The notes under the pieces were generated by a model. It searched no databases. It was not told the origin of the DNA and worked only from the letters and a program-made list of their open reading frames with translations. Below are positions 15,256-23,913 of a DNA stretch of 64,000 nt, piece after piece. Positions within the stretch are counted from its first letter, which is position 1, and each line of letters begins with the position of its first letter. Origin of the DNA: Parvibaculum sp. (lineage in GTDB: Bacteria > Pseudomonadota > Alphaproteobacteria > Parvibaculales > Parvibaculaceae); assembly GCA_030645235.1 (NCBI GenBank), contig JAUSMV010000030.1:434001-498000 (forward strand), in the 5' to 3' direction. The position numbers and the translations under genes are program-made.

Positions 15256-16746
15256 TCAACCCACCAACGCGTATTCGTCGAGGTCGAGGTGGCGCATTTG
15301 CCACCAGTATTTTGCCGTGAAGCTCGACCAATTGTTGGTCACTTTTCCCGCTTCGTTTTTGTACCAGCTTGAGCAGCCGCCGGCCCAGACGGTTCGCTGC
15401 ATATCAGCCTGCAACTCTTTGTTGAATTCCGTCTCTGCGACTTTGCGCACGTCAAGCCAGCGGACTTTCGGGTTTTGCAATGTGCTGACCGCATCCAGAA
15501 TGTAGTTGATCTGACATTCGAGCATGAAGATGATCGAATTGTGACCGAGGTTCGTGTTCGGGCCATAGAGCATGAAGAAGTTAGGAAAGCCGGATACGGC
15601 AACGCCGCGATGGGCCTCCGCGCCGTTGCGCCAGACATCGTTCAGGTCTTTGCCACCGAGGCCGATGACCTTCATGGGTGCAAGAAAATCCATCGTCTGG
15701 AAGCCGGTCGAATAGATCACCACATCGGTGGGGTGCGAGACGCCGTCTTCGGTAACAATGGCATTTTCCGTGATCTTCGCGATGTGGCTTGTCAGCGTTT
15801 CGCAATTCGGCTTGGCGATAGCCGGATACCAGTCATTTGAAATCAGGACACGTTTACAACCAGCCGGATAGTCGGGCGTCAGGATTTCCTTGAGCTTGGG
15901 GTCGGTAATATAGGTATCAAGCTCTTTGAGACCTGCCTTTTCAAACAGCTTGGAGAAAAAGCTGCCGCGAATGAAGGCGAGAAAGTTGCGCTCCAGCGTG
16001 AGGTAGATCATCCAGCGGTGGAGTTTGACCAGCAAAGGGAAGCGATTGAACATGGTCTGCTCAAAAGCCGTGTACGGACGGTCGGCTTTCGGCACGACCC
16101 AGTTGGGTGAGCGCTGGAAGATGTTGAGCTTCTTCACCTGATCGACAATTTCGGGCACAAACTGGATGGCACTTGCACCATTGCCGATGACGGAGACATT
16201 TTTACCGGTGAGATCGACATTGTGATCCCAACGGGCGGAATGAAACTTCTCGCCCCTGAAATTGTCCATGCCATCGATTTTGGGATAAGCGGGACGATTA
16301 AGCTGGCCCAGGGCCGAAACGACGAGATTGGCTTTGAACGTTTCGCCGGTTGCGGTCGTGATGTGCCAGAGCGCCGAGGCTTCATCGAAGCGGCTCTCAG
16401 TGACTTCCGTGTTGAAACGGATAAAGGGGCGCAGGCCATATTTCTTCGTCACGTGCAACTGGTAGTCGTGAATTTCCGGCTGCTTGGCGAATTTGCGCGT
16501 CCAGTCCAGCTTCGGCTCAAACGAAAACGAATAGAGATGAGACGGCACATCGCAGCCTGAACCCGGATAGTGATTGTCACGCCAGGTGCCGCCGACATCA
16601 CTGCCTTTTTCGAGGATGACGAAACTGTCGATGCCTGCGCGGCGCAATTTAGCAGCCATGCCAAGACCACCCATGCCTGCACCAAGAATGGCAATCTCTA
16701 CGGTTTTCGTCTCGACCTTAGGGCCCCGGCTAATCGCAAGCGTCAC
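15256..16746 (-). CDS. FAD/NADP monooxygenase, Baeyer-Villiger type
   Basis: The 496-residue flavoprotein has the FAD Rossmann motif GAGMGG at residues 22-27, the type I Baeyer-Villiger fingerprint F163RGEKFHSARWD174 (FxGxxxHxxxWD), and a second dinucleotide motif GNGASA at 188-193. These enzymes insert oxygen next to ketones using NADPH and O2. It has no signal peptide. Substrate cannot be told. It converges on the 62-residue small gene with only 12 bases between stops. Nearby acyl-CoA dehydrogenases could suggest steroid or lipid use, but they are 3 kb away and not an operon. Confidence 0.87.
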   Translation of the reverse strand: MTLAISRGPKVETKTVEIAILGAGMGGLGMAAKLRRAGIDSFVILEKGSDVGGTWRDNHYPGSGCDVPSHLYSFSFEPKLDWTRKFAKQPEIHDYQLHVTKKYGLRPFIRFNTEVTESRFDEASALWHITTATGETFKANLVVSALGQLNRPAYPKIDGMDNFRGEKFHSARWDHNVDLTGKNVSVIGNGASAIQFVPEIVDQVKKLNIFQRSPNWVVPKADRPYTAFEQTMFNRFPLLVKLHRWMIYLTLERNFLAFIRGSFFSKLFEKAGLKELDTYITDPKLKEILTPDYPAGCKRVLISNDWYPAIAKPNCETLTSHIAKITENAIVTEDGVSHPTDVVIYSTGFQTMDFLAPMKVIGLGGKDLNDVWRNGAEAHRGVAVSGFPNFFMLYGPNTNLGHNSIIFMLECQINYILDAVSTLQNPKVRWLDVRKVAETEFNKELQADMQRTVWAGGCSSWYKNEAGKVTNNWSSFTAKYWWQMRHLDLDEYALVG

Positions 16747-16873
16747 ATCTCTCTCCCATGAATAAGCTCACGCACTTGTAATGGCATGACTCATTCGGGT
16801 CAATTAGGGTGGGCGCCCTAACTCGGACCACAGCAGAACGCTGTTTCGGGATAATACGGAGATAGTTCGGGGG

Positions 16874-16907
16874 AAAAGCCCGCAGGCGCATCAAGTCCCT
16901 GCGGGCT
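16874..16907 (-). terminator. Rho-independent terminator after ompW
   Basis: On the minus strand AGCCCGCAGG and CCTGCGGGCT form a perfect 10-bp stem with an 11-base loop, followed by four T, beginning 14 bases after the ompW stop. Confidence 0.85.
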
Positions 16908-16920
16908 CATCGGAATCCTT

Positions 16921-17583
16921 TTAGAAGCGGTAACCAATACCGACGCCAACAATCCAAGGATCAAGGTCAACCTCGCCAGTGACGGCGCCGCCATTCACCG
17001 ATACGTCGGTGCTCAAGAAAATCTTCTTCACGTCAACGTTAACCGACCAAGGGCCGGAAATCGCATAGTCAACACCGGCTTGCAGGGCATAACCCACGTT
17101 ATTTTCGTAATTAACCGACGTGATACCGCCGCCAGGTGCATCTTCATTATAAAAGAATGTGTAGTTGAGGCCCGCACCGACATAGGGGCTGAAGCGCTGC
17201 TTGGGCATCAAATGATACTGCAATGTCAACGTCGGCGGCAGCAAGCTTACTTTGCCGAGACTGGTGCCGCTCAACGTGCCAGCGCCGTTCACTTCGTGGC
17301 GGTTGGTAGCAGCGATCAATTCGAGTGCGATGTTGTCGGTCAGGAAGTAGCTAAAATCCACTTCAGGTACAGTTTCATTGGAGACCGAAACATCACCACC
17401 TGCGACTGACAGGCTAGAGCTCTCGTCCGGTGCCACATAAATTCCACGGGCGCGAACAACAAAATCGCCCGCCGACTTGGGAACAAAACCAGCGTCCGCA
17501 GCCTGTGCCGCAGAAAGACCGACTGAACCAAGCAGTGCAGCAACCGTCAGCACAGAAACCTTCTTCATTTTTTTGACCGGCAT
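16921..17583 (-). CDS. ompW: OmpW family outer membrane protein
   Basis: The 220-residue protein has a signal peptide (MPVKKMKKVSVLTVAALLG, cleavage after AQA) and an eight-stranded barrel pattern ending in Phe: VRARGIYVAPDE, VPEVDFSYFLTDNIALELIA, LPPTLTLQYHL, FSPYVGAGLNYTFFY, and WIVGVGIGYRF. OmpW forms a small hydrophobic channel. The start was set at the ATG that follows GGAG by six bases; the open frame extends upstream without a signal-like sequence. A strong terminator follows. Confidence 0.9.
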   Translation of the reverse strand: MPVKKMKKVSVLTVAALLGSVGLSAAQAADAGFVPKSAGDFVVRARGIYVAPDESSSLSVAGGDVSVSNETVPEVDFSYFLTDNIALELIAATNRHEVNGAGTLSGTSLGKVSLLPPTLTLQYHLMPKQRFSPYVGAGLNYTFFYNEDAPGGGITSVNYENNVGYALQAGVDYAISGPWSVNVDVKKIFLSTDVSVNGGAVTGEVDLDPWIVGVGIGYRF

Positions 17584-17760
17584 GATCAACTCCATTGATC
17601 GCCTGCGTATCATTTCGACCGCTTGGCGTTTGCGACATTCTTCCGACCCACTATCACGCCGTTCGGAAAACAATTTGATGTGCATACTGTCGCATTCCCT
17701 GCGAAGCGTTGTCACATAAGGGGCATTACCTATGTCAGAGCATGCCGTACGCGGATTGCT

Positions 17761-19293
17761 TCAGTGAGGTGCGTCGAGAATGTGCTGATAAGCGCGGACC
17801 TGTTGGACAAAACGCAGCGCCTGACCGCTTTTGGCACGCCCTGAGCGGAGCTTTCCTGCATAGGCGGGATCCCCCATCACGGACATGGCGCGGCGCAGAT
17901 CAGTCCAACGATTTTTATTGAGGCCCATACTCTCTGCAACCGCACGGGCGTCGAGCAAATGCGCGTAGCCCATATTGTAGGCCGCGAGCGCGAGCCAGAG
18001 GCGGTCAGGCTCTGCCACATCTTCGGGCATTTTTGCACGCAGATCAGCGATGTAGCGCGCGCCGGCATGAATGGATTGCACAGGATCGAGACGATCAGTA
18101 ACGCCCAGGTGTTCGGCTGTGTCTGCTGTGAGCATCATGATACCGCGCACGCCTGTCGGACTTTTGGCGAGCGGATTCCAGTGGCTTTCCTGATAGGCGA
18201 CAGCGGCAATCAACTGCCACGGTAGGCCTGTGTTACGTGCAGCGTCGCGCATCGTCTTTTCATAAGAGAGGAGCGTCGTCTCAATCGCGCGGTTAAAGGC
18301 CTGCACGTCCACGTAGTCGAAGGGCGGCAGGAAGCCGAAAAAGCGGCGCGAGATATTGTCGAGAGCGCCGGACCTCTTTTGCGCGGCGAGCCATGTTCTG
18401 ACGTAGTCGGCGAAGTCTTCGGACCCCGGCGCAATGAGCCATTTCAATTGTTGATCGCCACCGAGAGAGAAGGCCCCAATAAGCTCTGGAAAAAAGGGAT
18501 TATTGATCTTGAACTCGATGCTGTTTGCTGCCGTGCAATCAAGGTTTTCTGACGCGACCGCAGCAAAGAGGACTTCAATGGGCTGATCGACATCGGAGAT
18601 GTTGAAAGCGGGCGTCGACTCCGTTGGTTTTGTTTCCTTGAGCTCCTTGCCTTTAGCAATGGCTTTGGCTTTTACCCCTTCCGCTTTGGCCGCAGCCTCG
18701 GTCTGTGCCTTAGCGGCAGCTTCTGTAAGTTCGGTTTGCTGCGTCAACAGACGCTCGGCAGCAGACGTACCGGAACGAACCCATATTTTGAGACCCGCTA
18801 AATCCTTCACGGATTTCGGCAACGAACGGTCGCGGCGACAAACAACGATGTCGTTTACGGTCTGATAACCGGGGCCTTCACTGAGGCCTTCTTTCAATGT
18901 GTCCTCGACAAGGAGACCAGGCGCTGCAATATGGCCTTTGCCTGCACGCAAGGCTTCGATGAGATCGGGCACACTGTCATAAAAACGGTATTCAGCTCTG
19001 ACGTCTAGATCTTTGGCGAGGGCTTCCATGGCGAGATATTCAAAGCCGGTTTCGCCTTCGGTACCAAGATAAAAGGTGGTCGGCGACAAGCGCGTGAGGA
19101 CGGTTAGAGTTCCGCCGCGTTTGATCGCTTCAAGCCCTTGCGGAACAGACGGCACATAGCTGGACCAGAAAATATAATTGCCGATGCCGAAGGCGATAAG
19201 CGCGGCAAAAATGGCCCAAGGGGCACGCGCGTTTTGCCAGGGCGGCAGTACAGCGCGAAGCCTTTCAACAAGCCTATTCCAAGTTTTCGTCAC
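17761..19293 (-). CDS. MltF-like membrane-bound lytic transglycosylase
   Basis: The 510-residue protein has an N-terminal membrane anchor (about residues 25-45), a solute-binding-protein-like domain (SBP_bac_3, about 60-330) and a C-terminal SLT domain with VAYQESHWNPLAKSPTGVRG, catalytic Glu369. This is the architecture of MltF, which cleaves peptidoglycan to anhydromuropeptides. Inside the first domain, about residues 187-231, is an Ala/Lys/Glu-rich stretch (TEAAAKAQTEAAAKAEG) that should be a charged helix and is not usual for MltF. It is 177 bp upstream of ompW on the same strand. Confidence 0.88.
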   Translation of the reverse strand: MTKTWNRLVERLRAVLPPWQNARAPWAIFAALIAFGIGNYIFWSSYVPSVPQGLEAIKRGGTLTVLTRLSPTTFYLGTEGETGFEYLAMEALAKDLDVRAEYRFYDSVPDLIEALRAGKGHIAAPGLLVEDTLKEGLSEGPGYQTVNDIVVCRRDRSLPKSVKDLAGLKIWVRSGTSAAERLLTQQTELTEAAAKAQTEAAAKAEGVKAKAIAKGKELKETKPTESTPAFNISDVDQPIEVLFAAVASENLDCTAANSIEFKINNPFFPELIGAFSLGGDQQLKWLIAPGSEDFADYVRTWLAAQKRSGALDNISRRFFGFLPPFDYVDVQAFNRAIETTLLSYEKTMRDAARNTGLPWQLIAAVAYQESHWNPLAKSPTGVRGIMMLTADTAEHLGVTDRLDPVQSIHAGARYIADLRAKMPEDVAEPDRLWLALAAYNMGYAHLLDARAVAESMGLNKNRWTDLRRAMSVMGDPAYAGKLRSGRAKSGQALRFVQQVRAYQHILDAPH

Positions 19294-19351
19294 GCTTAAC
19301 CAGCCGTCTTGCTTCAGATGCGCCAGTTATCATGGGGATTGTGGCAAAGGT

Positions 19352-19380
19352 AAAGCCCGCAAGCGGCAAACTTGCGGGCT
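19352..19380 (-). terminator. Rho-independent terminator after the acyl-CoA dehydrogenase pair
   Basis: On the minus strand AGCCCGCAAG and CTTGCGGGCT make a perfect 10-bp stem with a 7-base loop, followed by TTT. It lies 34 bases after the stop of the second dehydrogenase gene. Confidence 0.8.
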
Positions 19381-19413
19381 TCATATTCATGGTGAAGGCA
19401 ATGTTTAGACTGA

Positions 19414-20643
19414 TTATTTGCCTTTGGGTGCCTGATTGAAGGGCAAATCCTTGTCCACGCGGATGTCGGACGGCATGCCCAGAACGCGTTCCGCAACGAT
19501 GTTGCGCAGGATTTCGTCCGTGCCGCCAGCGATACGGTAGCCCGCAGCGCCCAGCCATTGTTCGGTATAGGCACCCTCCTCCGGAGATATATTCCGGTCA
19601 CGGATAATGCCGCCCATGTCCTGAAGGTCCATACCGAAGGAGCCAAGATCCTGCATCTTCTTGGCGGCAATGATCTTCGAGATCGAGCTTTCCGGTCCCG
19701 GTGTTTCGCCCTTCGACAACGCAGTCAGCGTGCGCAAACGTGTGAACTTCAAACCCTGCGCCTGCACATACCAATCGGCAATGCGCTCGCGCACGGCACC
19801 GTTAGAGATGGCGGGCTTGCCGTCAATTTCGGTTTCGCGAGCGAGTTTAATCAACTCGGCGACGTCGGCATTACCCTGTGAGCCACCGACCGCGAGGCGT
19901 TCGTTCATCAATGTGGTGAGCGCCACTTTCCAGCCGTCGCCGACATTGCCGAGACGCTGGTTGTCATGCACGCGGACATTGGTGAAGAAGACTTCGTTGA
20001 AATTGGCGTCGCCCGACATCTGCTTGATCGGACGCACTTCGACACCGGCGCTCTTCATGTCCACCCAGAACATGGTGAGGCCCTTATGCTTGGGCACATT
20101 AGGGTCTGTACGCACCAGCACGATGCCGTAATCGCAATAATGTGCACCGGATGTCCAAACTTTCTGGCCATTGATAACCCATTCGTCGCCGTCTTTTTCG
20201 GCGCGCGTGCGCAGACCAGCAACGTCAGAACCACCAGCGGGCTCGGAGAAAAGCTGGCACCAGATTTCATCGCCACGCACGGCAGGCTTTACGAAACGCG
20301 CTTTGTGCTCGTCGGAGCCCCAATACATGACCGTTGGAATACACATGCCAAGACCGATCGCAAACACACTGCCTGTGACGGCGTAGTTTGACTCTTCCTG
20401 ACCATAGATCACGTTGTTGATCGTGGTACCGCCACCGCCGCCCCATTCTTTGGGCCACGTGATGCAGGCATAGCCATTTTCGGCTTTTTTAGCCTGCCAT
20501 GCTTTGGAGCGCTTCAGCAGTTCCTCGAGTGTCTTTGACTGCTCAGCGTCTTTGGCGTCGGCCTTGCGGACGGCGTTTTTGTCGAGCCAGGCGCGCACTT
20601 CGGCGCGGTATTTGGCTTCTTCCGGTGTGTCATTGAAGTCCAT
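19414..20643 (-). CDS. Acyl-CoA dehydrogenase, large partner
   Basis: The 409-residue protein starts MDFNDTPEEAKYRAEVRAWL and shows the acyl-CoA dehydrogenase pattern: WPKEWGGGG, CQLFSEPAGGSDVAGLRTRA, WVINGQKVWTSGAHYCDYGI, and the C-terminal LGAAGYRIAGGTDEILRNIVAERVLG. It oxidises an acyl-CoA with FAD. The ATG follows GGGAGA by seven bases; a TTG five codons earlier overlaps that site. It is 33 bases after the second dehydrogenase gene, so the two are an operon and may form a heteromer, as with paired FadE proteins of actinobacteria (inference). Confidence 0.9.
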   Translation of the reverse strand: MDFNDTPEEAKYRAEVRAWLDKNAVRKADAKDAEQSKTLEELLKRSKAWQAKKAENGYACITWPKEWGGGGGTTINNVIYGQEESNYAVTGSVFAIGLGMCIPTVMYWGSDEHKARFVKPAVRGDEIWCQLFSEPAGGSDVAGLRTRAEKDGDEWVINGQKVWTSGAHYCDYGIVLVRTDPNVPKHKGLTMFWVDMKSAGVEVRPIKQMSGDANFNEVFFTNVRVHDNQRLGNVGDGWKVALTTLMNERLAVGGSQGNADVAELIKLARETEIDGKPAISNGAVRERIADWYVQAQGLKFTRLRTLTALSKGETPGPESSISKIIAAKKMQDLGSFGMDLQDMGGIIRDRNISPEEGAYTEQWLGAAGYRIAGGTDEILRNIVAERVLGMPSDIRVDKDLPFNQAPKGK

Positions 20644-20676
20644 CTTAATTTCTCCCAAATTTCTTTCGCGCTGATG

Positions 20677-21801
20677 TTAAGCGGCGTTCTTGGCTTCAAG
20701 ACGCGTGGCGAGTTTTTCTTTCCACTGGGCGCTGCTGCCGACGGTGAGCGACAGGAGCTTGGCGCGGCGGTAATGGAACTGCGTGTCTGCTTCCCATGTA
20801 TAGCCGATGCCACCATGTGTCTGGAGGCTTTCCTGTGCGGCGAAGACGTAGGCGTCATTGCCAGCGAGGCGCGAAGCAGCGGCGGCTTCCGGCAATTCGG
20901 AGCCTTCGTCGTTCAGCATCATCGCACCGAAATAGGCGTTGGATTTTGCCAGTTCTTTTTTCACGTACATATCAGCAAGCTTGTGCTTGATCGCCTGATA
21001 GGAGCCGATCTGGCGACCGAAAGCGTAACGCTCCAGTGAATAGTCGCGTGCCATTTCGATAGCAGCCTCGGAACCACCAACCTGCTCGAAGGCAAAGAGA
21101 ACGGCTGCACCATCGAGCACACGCTGAAGCTGGCCCCAGCCCTGACCGGCGGGACCCATGAGTTCAGCGGCGGCATCTTTGAAAGTGATTGTCGCCTGCG
21201 AACGGGTGGGATCAATCGTACGAAGAACTTCGCGTGTGATGCCCGCGCCTTTCAGATCAACGATAGCGAGCGAGATCGCCTGTTCGCCTGTGCCGCCTGA
21301 GTTCACAACAACGACGGCGACATCTGCAACATCACCATCGGGAACGGGCCTCTTGGTGCCATTGATCTTGCCATTGGCGAAGCTCGTTGTGGTGTTGCGT
21401 GGGCTTGCGGCATTAAGGCCCTCGGACACGGCGAGTGTGCCGATGATGGAGCCTTCGGCCAGTTTCGGCAGCCATGTTTCTTTCTGCTTTTCGGTGCCGA
21501 AGAGCTTGATGGCTTCGGACGCGAGATAGACAGAGGACGAGAACGGCGTCGCGGCAACCGCGCGGCCAAGTTCTTCCGCGATGACGCAAAGCTCCAGCGC
21601 GCCAAGACCGAGCCCACCGTAAGCTTCCGGAATGGCTGTGCCTGTGAGACCCATATCGACGAGACCTTTCCATACGGCCTTCTCGTAGGGCTGATCGCTC
21701 TCAAGCACCTTGCGTGTGACGCTCAGCGGGCTCTTGTCTGACAGAAACTTGCGGACCTGGTCCTTGAGCATTTTCTGGTCATCTGAAAAATCGAAATTCA
21801 T
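20677..21801 (-). CDS. Acyl-CoA dehydrogenase, small partner
   Basis: The 374-residue protein starts MNFDFSDDQKMLKDQVRKFL, typical of the divergent second member of paired acyl-CoA dehydrogenases. Visible blocks are IPEAYGGLGLGALELCVIAEELGRA, EQVGGSEAAIEMARDYSLERYAFG and THGGIGYTWEADTQFHYRRAK. The middle beta-domain motif around AVSEGLN is weaker than in its partner. GGAGGA lies five bases before the ATG. It is the first gene of the pair; a promoter for both would lie in 21802-21988. Confidence 0.88.
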   Translation of the reverse strand: MNFDFSDDQKMLKDQVRKFLSDKSPLSVTRKVLESDQPYEKAVWKGLVDMGLTGTAIPEAYGGLGLGALELCVIAEELGRAVAATPFSSSVYLASEAIKLFGTEKQKETWLPKLAEGSIIGTLAVSEGLNAASPRNTTTSFANGKINGTKRPVPDGDVADVAVVVVNSGGTGEQAISLAIVDLKGAGITREVLRTIDPTRSQATITFKDAAAELMGPAGQGWGQLQRVLDGAAVLFAFEQVGGSEAAIEMARDYSLERYAFGRQIGSYQAIKHKLADMYVKKELAKSNAYFGAMMLNDEGSELPEAAAASRLAGNDAYVFAAQESLQTHGGIGYTWEADTQFHYRRAKLLSLTVGSSAQWKEKLATRLEAKNAA

Positions 21802-21988
21802 GTGTCCTCCGGTGGTCACCACGGACAGACGCTCTCGCCTGACCCTGATGGAACCTGTGATCGAATTGATCTGATGGATCGCAGCCGCTTCACGGCTTTG
21901 CACCCTGTTTTTTTCTATTGTCCCTGTAAATCAGGGCGCTGAAAAGGGCTTCATTGTTGACGTTGCGTCGGCTTGGGGCGGATTGGCC

Positions 21989-22522
21989 TTAAACGTCATT
22001 CTTGTGGTTCGGGGTGCGCTGCACTGGTTCTGCAACCGCTTCTTCGACCAGAAGATTCTGCTTCAGCCGCTCAAGGATCGAGATAAGAAAGGTGATTTCT
22101 TCGGGGCTGAGGCCTTTGAGAGCCTGATCAAACAATCCGCGCGCCGTATCCCACATAGGCTCGTCGAGGCCGAAAGCCTTTTCAGTGTGAAAAACGAGGC
22201 GGACACGGCGGTCCTCAGGGTTGGGCCTGCGCTCGACAAGGCCCAGTTCCTCCATGCGGTCGAGAAGGCGGCCCAAGGGTGCGCGCTCCATTTCGATGCA
22301 TTCGGCCAAGGCAGTCTGGGTGAGCCCACCCTGCCGGTACACTTCCGTCAGCACACGGGACTGGGCCGGGCTGATACCGAGGCCGGAGCCGCGCAGGCGG
22401 CGGTTCCATGCCCGCTGAAACAGGCGGAAAACGTCATGCAGCGTCCAGGCAAACTGGCGCTGCACATCGTCTGTTCCGTCCTTCAACGGTGGTGGAAAAT
22501 CCGGCTTTGAACCCAGAGACAA
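21989..22522 (-). CDS. MarR family transcriptional regulator
   Basis: The 177-residue protein has a winged helix with ISPAQSRVLTEVYRQGG, LTQTALAECIEMERAPLGRLLDRMEELGLV and the wing RRPNPEDRRVRLVFHTEKA, the MarR pattern. The chosen start is a TTG six bases after AAGG; a longer frame starts at 22606 but would run through the shared promoter region. It is divergent from the RND pump operon, so it probably represses the pump and itself through the palindrome at 22541-22554. Confidence 0.85.
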   Translation of the reverse strand: MSLGSKPDFPPPLKDGTDDVQRQFAWTLHDVFRLFQRAWNRRLRGSGLGISPAQSRVLTEVYRQGGLTQTALAECIEMERAPLGRLLDRMEELGLVERRPNPEDRRVRLVFHTEKAFGLDEPMWDTARGLFDQALKGLSPEEITFLISILERLKQNLLVEEAVAEPVQRTPNHKNDV

Positions 22523-22540
22523 TTTGCGCCTTTCGAACTT

Positions 22541-22554
22541 GTAACCTAGGATAC
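22541..22554. promoter_or_regulatory. Candidate MarR operator
   Basis: GTAACCTAGGATAC is palindromic at 12 of 14 positions around a central CCTAGG. It lies 19 bases before the marR start and about 97 before the adaptor gene, in the only gap shared by the divergent genes. Confidence 0.5.
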
Positions 22555-22650
22555 TGTACCCATGTAGCCTATTGGCCTCTTTCGCGTTGCGCAAGTTTTT
22601 GCGCACGAAAGACCGAGAGAGTGGGTATCGCGCGGATCGAATTTTGGGGA

Positions 22651-23877
22651 ATGAAGTTGGCGTTGAAGTCTCGCATCACAGATATTTACAAGGACGTCCT
22701 TGCGTCAAAGACAAAAACCTCCGTTGCCGGAGGAATTTTAGTCATAATCGTATTAGCCATAGCGGGCCTTGTCGTCTTTGGCGGCAAGGAAGATGTCATC
22801 ACGGCGAAAGCTCCCGAAACGATCAGCCTTGTCGCCGTGCCCGTCACGGAAAAAGATCTCGTTGAACCTGTGATCGGCACCGGCACAATTGCGGCGGCCA
22901 AGACCACTGACCTCGGACCGCGCGTCACCGGCATCATTGATAAAATCCACGTTTATGTCGGAGCCCGCGTCAAGGAAGGCGATCCACTGTTTCACACGCG
23001 CGACACGGATATTGTGAACCGCGTTCACGAACTTGAAAATCAGGTGAAGCTGGCGCAGGCCGAAGTGCGTACCGCGAGCCGCGCCTTCAAACGCGCCAAC
23101 GAACTCCATAGCGGTGGCTTCGTTTCCAATGGCGGTCTCGACACAGCACAGGGCGCACGCGACGCCGCCAATGCACGGCTTGGCATTGCCACCGCGCAAC
23201 TCTCCACTGCCAAGCAGATGCTGGACGACACGACCGTGCGCGCGCCTTTTGACGGTGTGATCACACGCCGCGATGTGGACGAAGGCAAGTATATGACCAC
23301 GATGGGCGGCGGCATGGGCATGATGCCCGGTGGTAGTGGCGGCGGCGGTGGCGGCAATACCGTCATGCAGATCATGAAGATCGACATTGTGGCTGCGATT
23401 GTGCAAATCCCCGAAGTGGACCTGCAGCGCATTAAAGTGGGCACCAAGGGCAAGGTCATTATCGGTAGCATGAACAAGAGCTATGACAGCGTTGTTTATA
23501 TTCTGAACGATCTGATCGACGTCAAAACGCGCGGCATTGAATTGCGTCTGCCGATCCGCAATCCCGACTATGAAATCAAACCCGGACTTTTCGCGCGCGC
23601 CGAACTCTATCCTGAACCCCGCAAAGTTCTGTCGATGGAGCGCAAGGCTGTGCAAGGCACCGAAAGCCAGCGTTATGTCTATGTCGCTGAGAACGGCTCA
23701 GCCAAACGCATGCCGATCACCATGCGCCAGATTGATGCCACGACCGTTGAAGTGCTGAGCGGCCTCAAAGCAGGCGACGTCGCGCTGGCCGGTCCCAATC
23801 TGCCGCTGGTGCTCGACGGGTCGCCTGTGAAGATCGAGACGATTGCGGCTGTGGCCACGACAACAGAAACACGCTGA
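22651..23877 (+). CDS. RND efflux periplasmic adaptor subunit (HlyD/AcrA family)
   Basis: The 408-residue protein has an N-terminal membrane anchor (about residues 27-47), a lipoyl half (GPRVTGIIDKIHVYVGARVKEGDPLF), a coiled-coil hairpin (LENQVKLAQAEVRTASRAFKRANEL to STAKQML) and the return lipoyl half TTVRAPFDGVITRRDVDEG. It links the inner-membrane pump to an outer-membrane channel. An unusual Gly/Met-rich loop (GGGMGMMPGGSGGGGGGN) lies near residues 218-236 in the barrel domain. Start is uncertain: GGGGA abuts the ATG and is better spaced for a TTG two codons later. Confidence 0.88.
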   Translation: MKLALKSRITDIYKDVLASKTKTSVAGGILVIIVLAIAGLVVFGGKEDVITAKAPETISLVAVPVTEKDLVEPVIGTGTIAAAKTTDLGPRVTGIIDKIHVYVGARVKEGDPLFHTRDTDIVNRVHELENQVKLAQAEVRTASRAFKRANELHSGGFVSNGGLDTAQGARDAANARLGIATAQLSTAKQMLDDTTVRAPFDGVITRRDVDEGKYMTTMGGGMGMMPGGSGGGGGGNTVMQIMKIDIVAAIVQIPEVDLQRIKVGTKGKVIIGSMNKSYDSVVYILNDLIDVKTRGIELRLPIRNPDYEIKPGLFARAELYPEPRKVLSMERKAVQGTESQRYVYVAENGSAKRMPITMRQIDATTVEVLSGLKAGDVALAGPNLPLVLDGSPVKIETIAAVATTTETR

Positions 23878-23913
23878 ACGAGTGACAACCGAATTTGACT
23901 GAGGACTGAACCC

